The translations under genes and the position numbers were made by a program. DNA of 64,000 nt from Pardosa pseudoannulata (taxonomy: Eukaryota; Arthropoda; Arachnida; Araneae; Lycosidae): the NCBI GenBank assembly GCA_032207245.1, contig CM063498.1:58404440-58468439 (forward strand), written 5' to 3'. Shown piece after piece: positions 12,353 through 24,729 of the stretch (its first letter is position 1; the number at the start of each line of letters is the position of its first letter). Below the pieces are notes generated by a model. The model worked only from the letters and a program-made list of their open reading frames with translations. It was not told the DNA's origin and did not search any database.

Positions 12353-13767
12353 TTTTAACACCGTGTAACTCACAACAGAAGGGACCAAAACAAAAAACAG
12401 TAAAAATATTTTTTTAGCGTGAAATGTCACCTTGACAACGAGCATAAAGTTGAAATTGTGTGAGCTATACTTTACGAGATATAAATCACTACAGCCACGT
12501 ACCGAAAAAAATAATGGATTTCTTTTTCCCCAACCTAATACATATAGTTAAAAAAACCGGACAACAGAATTAGGTTTGGATTCTTAGTATTAAGTTGTTT
12601 GTTTATTATGTGTAAAAATATTTATAACAATGGATTGCAAATACAATTAAAAATGAAATTTCAGACATACGTGCCAATTTTTAAAAACTATCATCAGTAA
12701 AACATCAGTTGACTGATCGACTTTTAGTGGAACAAGTAATTGTAATTAAAAAATAAGTGACATTAATAAAATATTTATACATTCATTATACATAATTATT
12801 ATTTAATCTGTTTCTAGATAAACACAAAATTAACCTAAATTACAAACAGAACATCTATTTAGGAAATCAACAAAGTAAAGTAAGATGGTAAAACTATCAA
12901 ACTATGACTTAACTAAACTCAAATTACAGAATTTTTTTTTTTCAATATTACATTTTTTTTTTTTTTTTTTGAAAAATCATTTAAATAACGGATGATTTGT
13001 AGTCCAGTGATACCACTATTTATTTTTTAGTAAGTTCGTATATAAATTTAATATTTTTAAACACAATAATCTTTTTTGAAAAATACAACTGAAATTTTTA
13101 AACCAAAACCCGTAAAGCTTCTCTATCCACAATTCCGTAAAATTAAACCAAAACCCACCAATTTTACGGATAATCCAAAAAGTTTTCAAACATGCTAAAA
13201 GTACGTAAGCAGATTTCCCTACAGTAGTCAATGGGCAAAATACGAAATTGGCGAACACGACCAGCTTGGGTTTGCTTTGATCCCAAAAATACTTCTATTA
13301 TTGCAGTTTTCTGAAAAAAAAAAAAAAACTAAGGAAAAATTTTGCTAGTTGTAATCCTCTATATAATAATAGCCGAAGTTATCTGTCCGCCTGTCCTCGA
13401 ATTTATAAAGCGGTTGGACCTGGAATGGATCAATGAATCCATATTGGATTCTTGATGAGTTAGGATTAGCAAAATTCAAAGGGAGTAAAGTTTATGTTCT
13501 TCTATCGATCCGATTCTATAATTAATTGGTATAAATATGCTTCATATCAGAGCGAAAAATACTATCGTCTTTAATATCTTCGAAATCCATCCCTTCAAAA
13601 ATAACTTTTTTTTCTAGAATTATGACGTCATTCCTTTAACCATCTCATTTAATCATTTTTTATTTCAAATTATTTAAATATAGTCTGCATGATTTTCATA
13701 TGTTTTATCACTGAACTTAGATATTACGTAAATAATTTTCTTTTATGTTTAGCTTAAATAGATTATG

Positions 13768-14587
13768 CAGGGTTGGCATGATTTAAAACAGTTGATTTTT
13801 TAAAAAAAATCATTTTTTTTTCACTTCTTTTAAAACCCATATTCCAAAGACAGGAGAACTGGGAATCAGTCAGCACAGTAATACCAATAAGTAAATAAGT
13901 GTCAATAGATAGCATGTGCTTTCCAAGAATTTAGGGGTTGTTATCAGAAAATATGTAGCAGGGGTAGTACAATGATTGATTATGACTGGTTGAATTCATT
14001 TTATCTAATGGGAGGTAAAGAGAGTATTACAGAACTTGAAATCCAGTTTGTCTACCAAATAACAACAGCCGTGGCTTCGTCTGCTGGAATGGAAAGACAG
14101 TTTTTTTCTTCTTTTGGTATTGTTCATTCTAGCCTTCGTAACCAATGAGGAGTGGATAAAGCATCAAAGCGAGTGTTTTTATTGAAACAATTAAATCCAT
14201 AATTCGGTACTTAAAAAAATATTAAAATAATTGTGATTTGTTTTTTAAATAAATAGTTTGCGTTAAAAGAGTATTTAATTTGTTCTTTTAATTGACATCT
14301 TATTGAGTTTGCACTATCCAATGACAAAATAATAGAATGTATTTAGATTAAAATTTATATATTTAAGTTTAGGTAATCAGTGTGCAGAATATACTAGATA
14401 GATAAGATGTTACTTTTTATAACAAACTATTCTATGTATATTGCAAAAAACATAAAAACAACAATTAAAATTAGTATTCAGAAAAAAATCAAAAAAATCC
14501 GATTTAAATCCAAACAATCTGATTTAAATCAAATAAATCTGATTTTTTTTTTATTTAAAAAAAAATCATGATTTTTTTCCAACCCTG
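13768..14587 (+). mobile_element. hAT element, copy 1, 820 bp
   Basis: A perfect 8-bp duplication AGATTATG (13760-13767, 14588-14595) surrounds ends CAGGGTTGG...CCAACCCTG. Inside, on the plus strand near 14040-14200, lies a hAT dimerisation (hATC) fragment: IQFVYQITTAVASSAGMERQ, then FSSFGIVHSSLRN, a TGA stop, and GVDKASKRVF. It is an internally deleted, non-coding derivative. Confidence 0.92.
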
Positions 14588-16696
14588 AGATTATGTACAT
14601 ATGTGATAATTTTAATTTTAATCATCGATTATATTTTGTTGCAAAGAAAATTTTATCACCCGTATAAACAACAAATTCTATCGACCTCCAGGGTGTACTG
14701 GAAATGATAGTTTCATTCTTTTACTTCCATTAATTACAGTGGCTTTAAAAAAAAAAAAAAAAGGAAGAACTTAACGATAATTCCGACGTAGCTAGGAAAC
14801 CTTCTTAAATATCTTCCTAAATGAATTCAACGCGATTCTAAATTGCATTCACAACATCGGGAGCCTGAGGAGTATGAAGATAAACAAATTATTGACCGTG
14901 TACCAGATAATTCTCAGCCAAAAACACATACCATTTTTTTTACCTGCCTCATAGGGTACTTTACAATTCTGGAAAATTGAAAATTTTACTGATCCCGTTA
15001 TGTGACGGGCCATATGCTAGTAATATAATACGAAATTACTGGAAGTCAAAATCAGAATATATTTGCATAGTAAAAGTAGAAGTTTAAAACCGCTTGACAA
15101 TCTTTAAAACGAGAGACATTATAATAGTGATGAACAATCACGACCGCCAGATATAAATATTAAATAACTACGAAAAGAAATTACTTCATTCAAAACTAAT
15201 TAAAATAAAATGACAAATAAAATACAAATTGCGAAGAAAATATTTATTTTGAAATTCATCATCGTTGCTGTGAACTAGACTAAGGCTCACTCCTATGCGA
15301 TAAAAGAACAAGAGAGTCAACGAAGCGTGGCCATTTTTGTTTTCTCCCTGGAGTCCGATTTCAAATATGAGTCGAGATTGATATAAGAAAAAAATCTTAT
15401 TCCTTTTAAAGTAATAAGGGATATTAGCATAATTGAGAGTGCTACACTCGACAGAACAAGGCCACACAGATAAGCTTCCCTCGACATTTATTTTAAATGC
15501 CCATCTTATACTTCCGTAATCGGAATTTATGAATGATGTCGTAAATATTCATTTGGCTGCCCCTCTAGAACAAACCAAAATGACAATTAAAACGAGCTTT
15601 CGGAAAAAATAACAATCGGTAAAATTGATAGGACGAGGAAGTTTGGAAGATTTTACTGGTATAAAAGTTTCATGTTACTAACCTAACATCTGCGCAGAAT
15701 TTTTACAAATCACAGGAAGTAAATTGTTAAAAATATTTAGTTTTGCCTTTTCCTCATTTTGAAAGAATGCATTAAAAACGAGTAATCTAAGTAAGGAATT
15801 CTAGAACTTGAATGCGACGAGGAAAACATTATGGATCATGTGATTCACTACCTCTTGCCGTTTAATTCTGCATTTTCGAAATTAAAATAAATGTTACAAA
15901 GCAATACTTCACCGTTATCCTCCCGTGTAACATAAAATACATAAAACAGAACATAAAATAAAGTTCTAGGCTGCCATTTGGAAATTTTTTTATCGAAACA
16001 ATATTTTCCCATTTTAACGACTTTTAAGGTGATCCAAAAATATTCGACTGAGTAACATTTAGAATTACATATTTGCTGCTAGCGTATTTTTAATCTACTG
16101 CGACAATGGATTGGCAAAACACACACACAAAAAAAAAAGTTTATTTCTTATATATTGAGATATTTAAAAAAAATATTCTATTAATCTTTTTTATTTTCCC
16201 CATAAATGAAACGATATTTTCAAATGATACAGAGAGATTCTACTAATTCAATAAATCTATTAATATAGTGGTATCTTCCCTTGATTCACTAGTTTGATGC
16301 AAACGTTAATCGAAATTTCAAGATTTTCTTCTACACACATATTTTAATACGTTACAAAATATCTAAATATGATGTGCATTGCACTTGGTATAATTATTTA
16401 CGAAATTACGAAGGAAAATTGTTTACATGTGTAAGTCCATTTTTTACTAGATATTTTACTACGAATTTTACATATACAGTTCCTTACTGGGGTTGACTAC
16501 ATTAAGCTTCGAACCATGATGGGCCTCGCTTAGGTCATCTGCAGCTTTAGCAGTTGTGGTTGCTGTCGTGGTGACTGGTTGTCAGTTTCCATGGTGCTGT
16601 ATGAACACAAAGTCTGGGTCAGCGTAAGAATTCTTCTTACATATACAGTGAGATTAATTTCCTGGATAAACAATTATTCTTTCATAATCTGATTTA

Positions 16697-16988
16697 TAAT
16701 TAAAGAAAATGCAAGAGGCGCATTTTTAAGTCTTCTCAGCAACTTCTTTAGGTATTTTGCAACCTAATGTACCAAAAAAATATACATACAAGAAAATCGA
16801 AAAATTTCGGTTAACTCACTGACATATAATGACGTCTGGCAGTAATTAAAGAAAATGCAAGAGGCGCATTTTTAAGTCTTCTCAGCAACTTCTTTAGGTA
16901 TTTTGCAACCTAATGTACCAAAAAAATATACATACAAGAAAATCGAAAAATTTCGGTTAACTCACTGACATATAATGACGTCTGGGAG
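16697..16988. repeat. Tandem duplication, two 146-bp units
   Basis: The unit at 16697-16842 is repeated at 16843-16988. I see essentially one difference, a C/G in the final GACGTCTGG[C/G]AG. Both contain GAGGCGCATTTTTAAG and end in ACATATAATGACGTCTGG. The near identity indicates a very recent event, or an assembly artefact. Confidence 0.95.
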
Positions 16989-17057
16989 ACGTCAGTTTTC
17001 CCATGTGCCAAAGTAGACTTTGACGTGTCCGAGACGTCAATAGCTCCGACAGACGTC
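16831..17057. promoter_or_regulatory. Cluster of GACGTC (CRE-like) sites
   Basis: GACGTC occurs at 16831, 16977, 16988, 17033 and 17052, with a GACGTG at 17022. Three sites carry the adjacent A or T of the CREB/ATF element TGACGTCA (TGACGTC or GACGTCA). The first site lies in the duplicated 146-bp unit. The sequence shows the clustering; transcription-factor use is only inference. Confidence 0.4.
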
Positions 17058-17220
17058 GTGCAGCATTATATTAAATCATAATTTTATACCGCTATTTAAT
17101 TATTGCACATTTGTATCATATATAAACCTCATTAAATGTTACATAGCTGAAGGCGGAGCTTAATATTTAAATTCGCACATCGCCAAGTCTGCCGTATTAA
17201 TACATTATTTTTCTGAAAAC

Positions 17221-17312
17221 GGTATGCAGAGGTGTGGCTTGGTTAGATAACGCCTTGCCCACCACCGCTCTTCTGCATTGGGATGTCGTCGGGTTCTATC
17301 CCCGACGGGGAC
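17221..17312 (+). repeat. tRNA-like sequence, probably SINE head
   Basis: TGGCTTGGTTAGATAACGCC resembles an A-box, and GTCGGGTTCTATCCCCGAC forms a clean T-arm-like stem with a B-box-like loop. No complete acceptor stem is evident and an AT-rich tail follows. It is a different family from the SINE copies at 1006, 11161 and 34915. Confidence 0.5.
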
Positions 17313-17365
17313 AAAATTTTCAAATCTAAATTAAAATTGTTAAAAATTGTTTTTGGCGATTAATT

Positions 17366-17640
17366 AATATTATTTAGGCTCTATTTGGATTTTTAGACCA
17401 TTTTATTTATTTTTAAAACAAGTATTTTTATTTTTTCCAAATCATTAAAACTTTCGTACCCGATCATTACTACTAAGCAAATAAAAATTTATAACATCAA
17501 CAATATATCAATAAAAATTATTACTATAATTAAATATTATTATTTAGGCCTTTATTTGATTTTTAAGACAGTTTATTTAATTTTAAAACTTATATTTTTA
17601 TTTTTTCCAAACCTCTTAAAATTTTTGTTTTACTCATTAT
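17366..17640. repeat. Diverged ~170-bp direct repeat
   Basis: TATTTAGGC-T-TATTTG.ATTTTTA.. followed by TTTTTATTTTTTCCAAA occurs starting near 17371 and again near 17541, a period of about 170. The copies are diverged and AT-rich, with no coding potential. Confidence 0.6.
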
Positions 17641-18189
17641 TTTTCAAATTTTTTTCGGCTTATTTTGTACGGATGTCACTGGCCAAAAAATATTTATGTT
17701 TTACTATCCTTAAACTTTCTACTCTCTAGTTTTGTGTTATGAACTCACGAATCAACCCTTCTATCTCTTTGCTCTTTTATGTGTTTACTTTTCGCTCGTT
17801 GTCATTTTTGTGCTTACTGATAGAAGCCTCTGGATTAACGGGCTAGGCCCATAGAATCCAGTTGCGTCATCACCTTTGATGCTTTGATGTTACATAGCAA
17901 TGTAAATTTCAAAATAAAATGTTCTCTTTTTCAGCTTCCACAAAATTGTTCGAATGAGCCAGAGCTAAATAGTATTTTTGGGGACATCAGATTCCGTGTT
18001 ACTTGTACGTCAAGGGGTTTAATGTTTGCTCCAAACTCATGCACAAGTAAAGATATCATTACAGTAACACATTTGTCGAATCAATAGGATCTCACTCTAC
18101 TATTTCCAAAAACAGTTTCATTTTCAGTAAAAAAAAAGTAATGAAAGAAACAAAAAATACAATTTATATAATGCAAGAGCCGTTTATCC

Positions 18190-18330
18190 TGTAGAGCATA
18201 GGTTCTAAGCGGGGGCTGTACCACCCACCCCCATCCCAAGTGGGAGCTTACCTCGGAGGAGGGGCGGGTTCAAAAGCAAATGAGGGTGTTATGGCAGTCA
18301 AGGGGCGTGGCCACTAGACACAATATCTAT
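18190..18330. repeat. Unclassified G+C-rich repeat fragment
   Basis: A G+C-rich patch (AGGTTCTAAGCGGGGGCTG followed by runs of C and G). It resembles the terminal part of hAT-type repeats, but no matching opposite end was found before the hAT copy at 18577 or beyond it. Confidence 0.3.
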
Positions 18331-18576
18331 ATATATATCACCAATAAATCAATCAAATAATAGCGTAATTCAAATAGTAAATGTGATATTCTTTATTGGA
18401 ACATAACAAATCATTAAAACTCCACAAGCCTCACCCATCTCGGCAGCCATCAAACAGACGGTGGTATCACCCAATGGGAATGAAAAAATAGAGTTATCCA
18501 GAAAACTTTCTAAGGAACAAACAAGCTGAAACATATATTTTCACAGTAGATTTGAAGGAAAATCAACACCAACAAT

Positions 18577-19274
18577 CAAGGTTGGAAAAAAAATCATATT
18601 TATTTGATTTTTTTTTTCTGAATTCTAATTTTAATTATTTTTGTGTTTTTATATTTTTTGCAATATAAATGGAATAGTTTGTTATAAGTAACAACTTATC
18701 TAGTATATTCTACACACTGATTACCTAAAATTAAATACATAAATTTTAATCTAAATACATTTCATTATTTTGTAATTGGATGGTGCAAGCTAAATAAGAT
18801 GTAAATTTAAAGAACAAATTAAATATTCATTTAATGCAAATTATTTATTAAAAAAAATCACAATTATTCCAATATTTTTGAAGCAACGAATTATGGATTT
18901 AACTGTTTCAATAAAAACATTAGTTTCGATGCCGTAACCACTCCTAATTTGTTACGAAGACTAGAATGAACACCACCAAAAGAAGAAAACTGTCTTTCTA
19001 TTCTAGCAGATGTTGTTATTTGATAGACAAACTGGATTTCAAATTCTGTAATACTCTACTCCCCATTACATAAAATGAATTCCACTAGTCATAACTAGTC
19101 ATTGTACCTACCCCTACTACATACTTTCTGATAACAACCCCTCAATTCTTGGAAAACATACTATCTATTTACACTTACATACTTATTGGTATTTCTGTGC
19201 TGACTGATTCCCAATTCTCCTGTCTTTGAAATATAGGTTTTAAGAGAAGTGAAAAAAAAAAAGATTGAAGTCAA

Positions 19275-19311
<37 letters not shown>

Positions 19312-19336
19312 ACTGATTTAAATCATGCCAACCCTG
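18577..19336 (-). mobile_element. hAT element, copy 2, 760 bp, opposite orientation
   Basis: Same family as 13768-14587, inverted. The ends are CAAGGTTGG (one mutation) and CCAACCCTG. The 8-bp duplication is CCAACAAT (18569-18576) and CCAACAAC (19337-19344). On the minus strand a cleaner hATC fragment reads ARIERQFSSFGGVHSSLRNK, then LGVVTASKLMFLLKQLN, with no stop in that stretch. A 28-base poly-A lies near the right end. Confidence 0.9.
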
Positions 19337-21555
19337 CCAACAACATTAAATATTCTTAAAATTTCGAGCAGTAAAAAGAGCGCCAAAAAAGTTTTAAAAG
19401 TTTCCAAACACAGGAGCGTCTACTATGCAAAAATAAAAATGTTCGGGGAAAATATCCCAATTAAACTATTGCAGGTCTCGATTCAAGTGTATAAGGACGT
19501 AAACTTTCGGATTATAGTCCGAGTGAAATCTATCAAAGCAGCATTTTGTTTAGTCCCAAACAAAGCCCGTCGTGTCTGGAGCATCTGAGTGGGCGTCTTT
19601 CTTTTTTGCCCCTTTCAAGAATGAAATATCCCGGCACACACACTTAGCCTCGCTCGACTTCCATCTCCAATACTCCGCCTCCCTTTTGAAAGAGAGAGTA
19701 CTCGGCGCCTCCATTTCCCCCTCAAGTAGATCACTAAAAATAAATAGAAAAACACTATATTGAGATCAAGGGAGAGAAGTTGTCATTTTGACGGGTTCAA
19801 CTTTAGGAGGGAATTGAGGGGCGCTTTCGCAGTCCTAGTCTAAACAGCACTGAGGGAAAAAGAAGTAAACATTTCCTGATGACGTAAAATTATAAGCTAT
19901 TACGAAGCCTGAAGTTGTCTTGAGTTCATACCACTAAGGTGAAAGGGAAAAATGCAATAAAATAAACATCTGCATACCTTCTCTTCTTTTAACTCTCTTA
20001 TACGAAGTAAGGAAGTATTGTAATCACGAAAAATTACGATTTGAAATTAAAATTTTTCTATCACCCACAGTATTTAACTATTGACTCGAGACTTCTATTG
20101 ATATATTTGACTGCTGCGTCTACAGAATCCCAATCTTGATGACATTATTGAGCTCAAATTCAACCAGTGAAGTTTCATTACATTTTGTCTAACGATGCAG
20201 ATAGTCCAGGCAAGTTATTTGCATTAAATAGTGAACAAATATGTCAAGATAATGCCTTAATCATCTGGATAACTTCCGTTACACAAGTGGAAACGTGACA
20301 TTTAAGTCAAAGACGAAATTTGATTCCACTAATTAAAAAAATTTGTGAACTATATTTTGGCTGCAAAGCGGGAGAGCAAGATAAGAACTGGGCACCTAAC
20401 ATCCGCTGTGTGTCTTGTGTTAACAAGCATCTAACATTGTAACACCCGTACTTTCTCATACTTATGGTGTGGCACGAGCCACAAGATCATTCATCTTTAT
20501 TTTTGCATTACACAGATAAAAGGAATTAGTAGGAAGGCCAAACACTAGTAACGCCAAAATATAATACTTGAATTTACTCTTTGCAAAAAGGTTTCTATCT
20601 CACAGTAAGGAGTTACCAGTACCGCATCTTTCTACAAACTGATTATAGAGGATGAATCGGTACAAGAAGCTGCTACCAAAGTTCAAAATCAGGAGTACCT
20701 TTGAAGTAAATATATTTTCCAGTGAATCTGATCTATTAAATTACCTCGTTTGGAATTTGAATTCATACAAAAAACAAGCTAAACTTTTGAAATTCTCGGC
20801 TGAAAAGTTGAAATAATCTTAGAAATACTGAAGTATGCTTCTTTCGAGTAACAAACAAGAATAATTAAGATTTCTATTCTGAAGAAAATGATTTAGTATA
20901 CTGTAATACAAATACTATTATAACGCAGAAAATAATTTTATTTGGTGGATGTACGAGACCAAGAACATAAAATAAGAGGAGGCTGAGCAGAGAAATATGT
21001 AATAGTATGTATCATTAAAATTGCAACAATGGGCGTTATCACTTTTTACCCCCGAGGTCTTCTATTACACGTACCGTCAAAACATATGTAAACACTGCTT
21101 TAGGCTTCGTCACCTAATTATTCGATTTCCTTATTAGTACTAATTGAAGCTTGACCTACTAATAAATTTTCTAATAAATTAAGAAGTTGCTTCTTTTTAA
21201 TTCACTAGTCGAGACTTGAGGTGAGTATGCTCGTGCTTCCTTTCGTACAAGATTTTACAGAGAAAACTTTTTAATAAGATAAATTCAGCCAGTTTGTGCA
21301 CAACAAATAATCAACAATTATCTCTATATTATTAACACGCTACTTCGTATATAATTAAAATTTAAACATATAACACAGCATTTATAAACAATGAAAATTC
21401 AAAATCTAGAACAGGAATCTAATGAGAGGTGATGTATACATTCAAGATAAACTTTTAAAAAGCAAAAGCAATATTAATAAAATTTCTTAAAGTAGATGTG
21501 AGCATATAGTTTTAGTTTGTTTAAGGTACTACGGATCTTGTTTTTTCCCTCCTTT

Positions 21556-21790
21556 AACACGAGAGTTAATTTAAACCGGGACCTACTACTTAAAGGCGAA
21601 CGTAAGCACACACAATTGGTTTGCAGAGCTACCGTCTACTTTTTGACTTTACCAGGGTACCACTGTAAAGTGTACCTTTTTTCCCCACCAGGTCTAACAA
21701 GACCGGGACATATAAATTACATTCCGAACGATTACAAGCAGCCATATCAGCAGTGACATCTGAACCCGCGGACTCCGATATCAAAAGGCA
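21556..21790 (-). mobile_element. Degenerate SINE fragments
   Basis: On the minus strand, 21556-21605 matches the SINE middle (complement contains ACCGGGACCTACTACTTAAA). 21617-21790 matches from the GGTTTGCAGAGCTACCGTC tail through AAGACCGGGAC, ATTCCGAACGATTACAAGC and a mutated B-box (CATCTGAACCC). It shares a GATATCAAA..GGCAG..CC block with the fragment at 30795, suggesting a subfamily. Confidence 0.6.
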
Positions 21791-23060
21791 GAGCCAAGAA
21801 ATCATAAACACACTTTCGCTGTACATACTCTCGTATAAAACACATCGTAATCTAAAAACACATCTCGTAAAATGCATGCATGGATTTCGTAAAAAAAACC
21901 CCGGATTTTTTAAGCAAAAGTATACCATTTTTAACTGGATCTAAATGTACATTTATTCTAATTTATTTTATCCTTTAATTATTTCATAGTAGTATATGAT
22001 AGTAGTTTACTTTTACGAGTTACCCTTGCTTTTGATCAATTATCTTTTACAGACAAAAATTCTAGCGAATTGTTCGCAATTTTCATAAATTTATTTATTT
22101 ATTTATAGGAAGAAGATATTTGAGAAAAGTTACAATCAAAGTACCAGAGATTACATTTCAAAGCAATAAGAGAATTGAAAAATGCCAAACTTGCACACTG
22201 AATAAGAGAACTCTACAAACGAAAACATGAAAGTTATGCTGAGAGCTGTTTCAAAACCCAAAACACTTCTTTAATTGAGAAAGGGAAAAAAGAGCCTTAT
22301 AGGGTGAAACTGTAAATTTTTAAATTTTTACTAGTCTTTTACAAATTTCACCAAAAAGTTTAACTCTCAACGGTCTTTCTAACCAGACGGCCTCTATAAT
22401 GCCACACTGGAAAATTCCCGTTAAATTTTATTATCTTTAGGAATGTTTGTTTCTGATTCTGCACTTCTACCCCACTTGTCATGCCCCGGCCAGAGGACAT
22501 CCAGTCTCACAGATTTATCCTGCACGAACTCAGTACGAGTATACAGGATGATGTTTCGGGCACCCCGGGACACTAGTTCTGCACCAATAGGTCAGGGATG
22601 AAAAAACTACAAACTGCGGGCTAACTCCTGTTTGCCACAAGTTATATAATATTTAAACAACATAACAAATTACAATTGTTATATTATATAAATATCATAA
22701 AATGATTACCTACGATACTAGTGCTAATCACTTTCCGCTCTGGTTTATATCATGGCAGTGAACTATTTAGTTAGAGAGCCGAATAGTCCTTCATAAAATC
22801 TTTATTCATGACTTTATCACAAATAAGTATTCAACCATTAAACATGGCGGACAGTGGGTGGTGTCCATACGCTAACAAAGGACAGACACTTAGAGCGTGG
22901 GTTCATCAACAACTTAATCTGAAAATGATCTCTTTCAATTGCTGAGTGTCAAACGCTTTTATATGGAGTTATTAGTGAATCGTGCACATGCATTAAAGAG
23001 TGTGCTGCGCTTTCGGCCTTTAAACTCTACTAAATTATTAATTTAATGTTTTCAAACCTG

Positions 23061-23095
23061 ACACGCACACACACACACCCACACACACACATATA
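23061..23095. repeat. (CA)n microsatellite
   Basis: A CA-dinucleotide tract abutting the left end of the Tc1 element. Confidence 0.85.
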
Positions 23096-24299
23096 CACTC
23101 AGCCAAAACATTATGGCCACCTGTCAATAACAAGTTGGCCCACCTTTGGCGCGCAACACAGCTTCCACCCGCCTTAGCATGGATGCCACAAGTCCTTGAT
23201 AAATGGCCGGAGACAGATTGTCCCAGATGTTTAAGCAACGGTCACGCAAATCTGAGATATTGCGAATTGGTGGTCTTTGAACTCTGAGCTGCTGTCCCAT
23301 GACATCCCAAATGTGTTATATCTGATTCAGTTAGGCGGCCAGGACATTAACTGGAATTCAGCATCATGTTCCTGGAACCACCCTAACACAATTTTAGCCT
23401 TGTAACACGGGGCGCTGTCCTGTTGGAACATTCCATTTCCAGCTGGAAAAACAGAGGCCATGTGAGGGTGCAACTGGTCCGTAATGATGATCAGGTACCC
23501 TGTAGCATTCATGGTCTGCTATGCCACAACCACAGATCCTAGAGACGCCGAAGAGAACGTCTCCCTAAGCATAATACCGTCACCACCGGCCTGTGTGTGA
23601 CCCACTGAACACTGAGGGAGCAATTGTTCGCCTGGAAGACGCCGTATCCTAACACGGCCATCGGCGTGATGAATGACAAACCGTGATTCATCTGACCAGG
23701 CAACTCTCTCCCACTGATCCATGGACCAGTCGCAATGTTCCCGGGTCCAGCATAGGCGCAGCAGGCGATGACGCTTGGTCAGCAAAGGCACACGAGTGGG
23801 ACGTTTGTTGCATAGCCCCATATCCAGCAGTGTTCGCTGAACAGTGTGCTCCGATACTATTCTACTTGGATGCATTGTATTGGGTTGTCAGCTGAGCCAC
23901 CGTCTGGCTCTGGTGTTGCTTCACCATGCGAGACAGTCTCCGACGACCTTTTTCTTTGATAGCGTGTGGACGTCCAACACCCTGTCGTCTACTGCTGGTT
24001 TCACCGTTGTTCGTCCACTTTGCATAAGTGCTAAAAACTGTAGATCGCGAACAACCCACGAGTCGTGCAGTTTCGGAAATACTTGTTCCGAGCCTTAGAG
24101 CCATTACAATCTGCCCTCTATCAAAATCGCTTAAATCCGCAGCCTTTCCCGAAACACACAGTAGTAGGGGAAAAAATGATTCTTCAGACTCTCCAGCAGT
24201 AGTTAAATACCACTTCCACCTGATCACGTGCTTTCCACGTCATCCAGGCGAGTTCATTGCAAAATGTAGGGGTGGTCATAATGTTTTGGCTTTTGAGTG
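23096..24299 (-). mobile_element. Tc1-like element, 1.2 kb, defective
   Basis: The inverted ends are CACTCAGCCAAAACATTATG and the complement of the right end, CACTCAAAAGCCAAAACATT. TA precedes the left end; the right flank reads TTTATA, so the TA there is displaced by a small insertion. The transposase is on the minus strand. Confidence 0.88.
23110..24227 (-). pseudogene. Tc1 transposase pseudogene
   Basis: On the minus strand, 23862-24227 holds the helix-turn-helix half ([25 protein letters not shown]). 23519-23875 holds WSDESRF, the first catalytic Asp region. 23327-23512 holds MFQQDSAPCYKA, the second Asp region, and ends SWPPN-stop. The SPDLNPIE segment with the catalytic Glu is deleted or scrambled just after, with recognisable C-terminal sequence following (ISQI, GGWKL). 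The frame changes between blocks make it inactive. Confidence 0.9.
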
Positions 24300-24550
24300 T
24301 TTATAAATACAACGTGGTGGTAAACCAGAACAAATTTGAAGTCCTCGCACACAGTTATGCGAGGACCTCTTTTTTTCGTTAACTAGAACGATCCAGACAT
24401 AAACAAGTTAGAGAACGCATTTGAAAGTGAGTGTATTCATTTTAAGTTCCGCCCGGTGCTTTTCTCTAATATAACTACCCAGTTTTTCTAATATTACTTA
24501 TTTCAAAGGGAAAGATTGTCGACACATAGCAGCCCTGTGAATAATGGAAA

Positions 24551-24729
24551 GGTTTTTTGGTTTAAAGAGCTATGGTCTACTATTTTGCTACACATGGGCT
24601 TTTGAGACCGAGACTTGCTGCTTTTAGCTGATTTCCAACGGCTGCAAGCGTCCATACTAGAAGAGGAATTCGAACCCACGAACTGAAGTTCTGAAGAGCA
24701 AAGCCCTACTCATTCGGCCATCGTTCGGC
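24551..24729 (-). mobile_element. tRNA-derived SINE, copy 3
   Basis: Minus-strand copy running from GCCGAACGATGGCCGAATGA (complement of the right end) through a B-box (complement of GGAATTCGAACCC) to a GGTTTTTTGGTTT-derived tail. The target duplication is not clear. Confidence 0.85.

Larger units (their letters stand above)
11065..12538 (-). mobile_element. Dead mariner (irritans-type), interrupted by a SINE
   Basis: TA duplications at 11063-11064 and 12539-12540 bound inverted repeats TTAGGTTG[A/G]GGAAAAA...ATCCATTATT. Removing the nested SINE and one copy of its target duplication leaves about 1274 bp, the normal mariner length. Both ends and the coding region are therefore present, but the transposase is broken. 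Confidence 0.95.

Noticed and set aside
19325..19588. 87-codon open frame rich in Lys
   Set aside because: It starts inside the hAT right end, has no recognisable motif and is probably chance.
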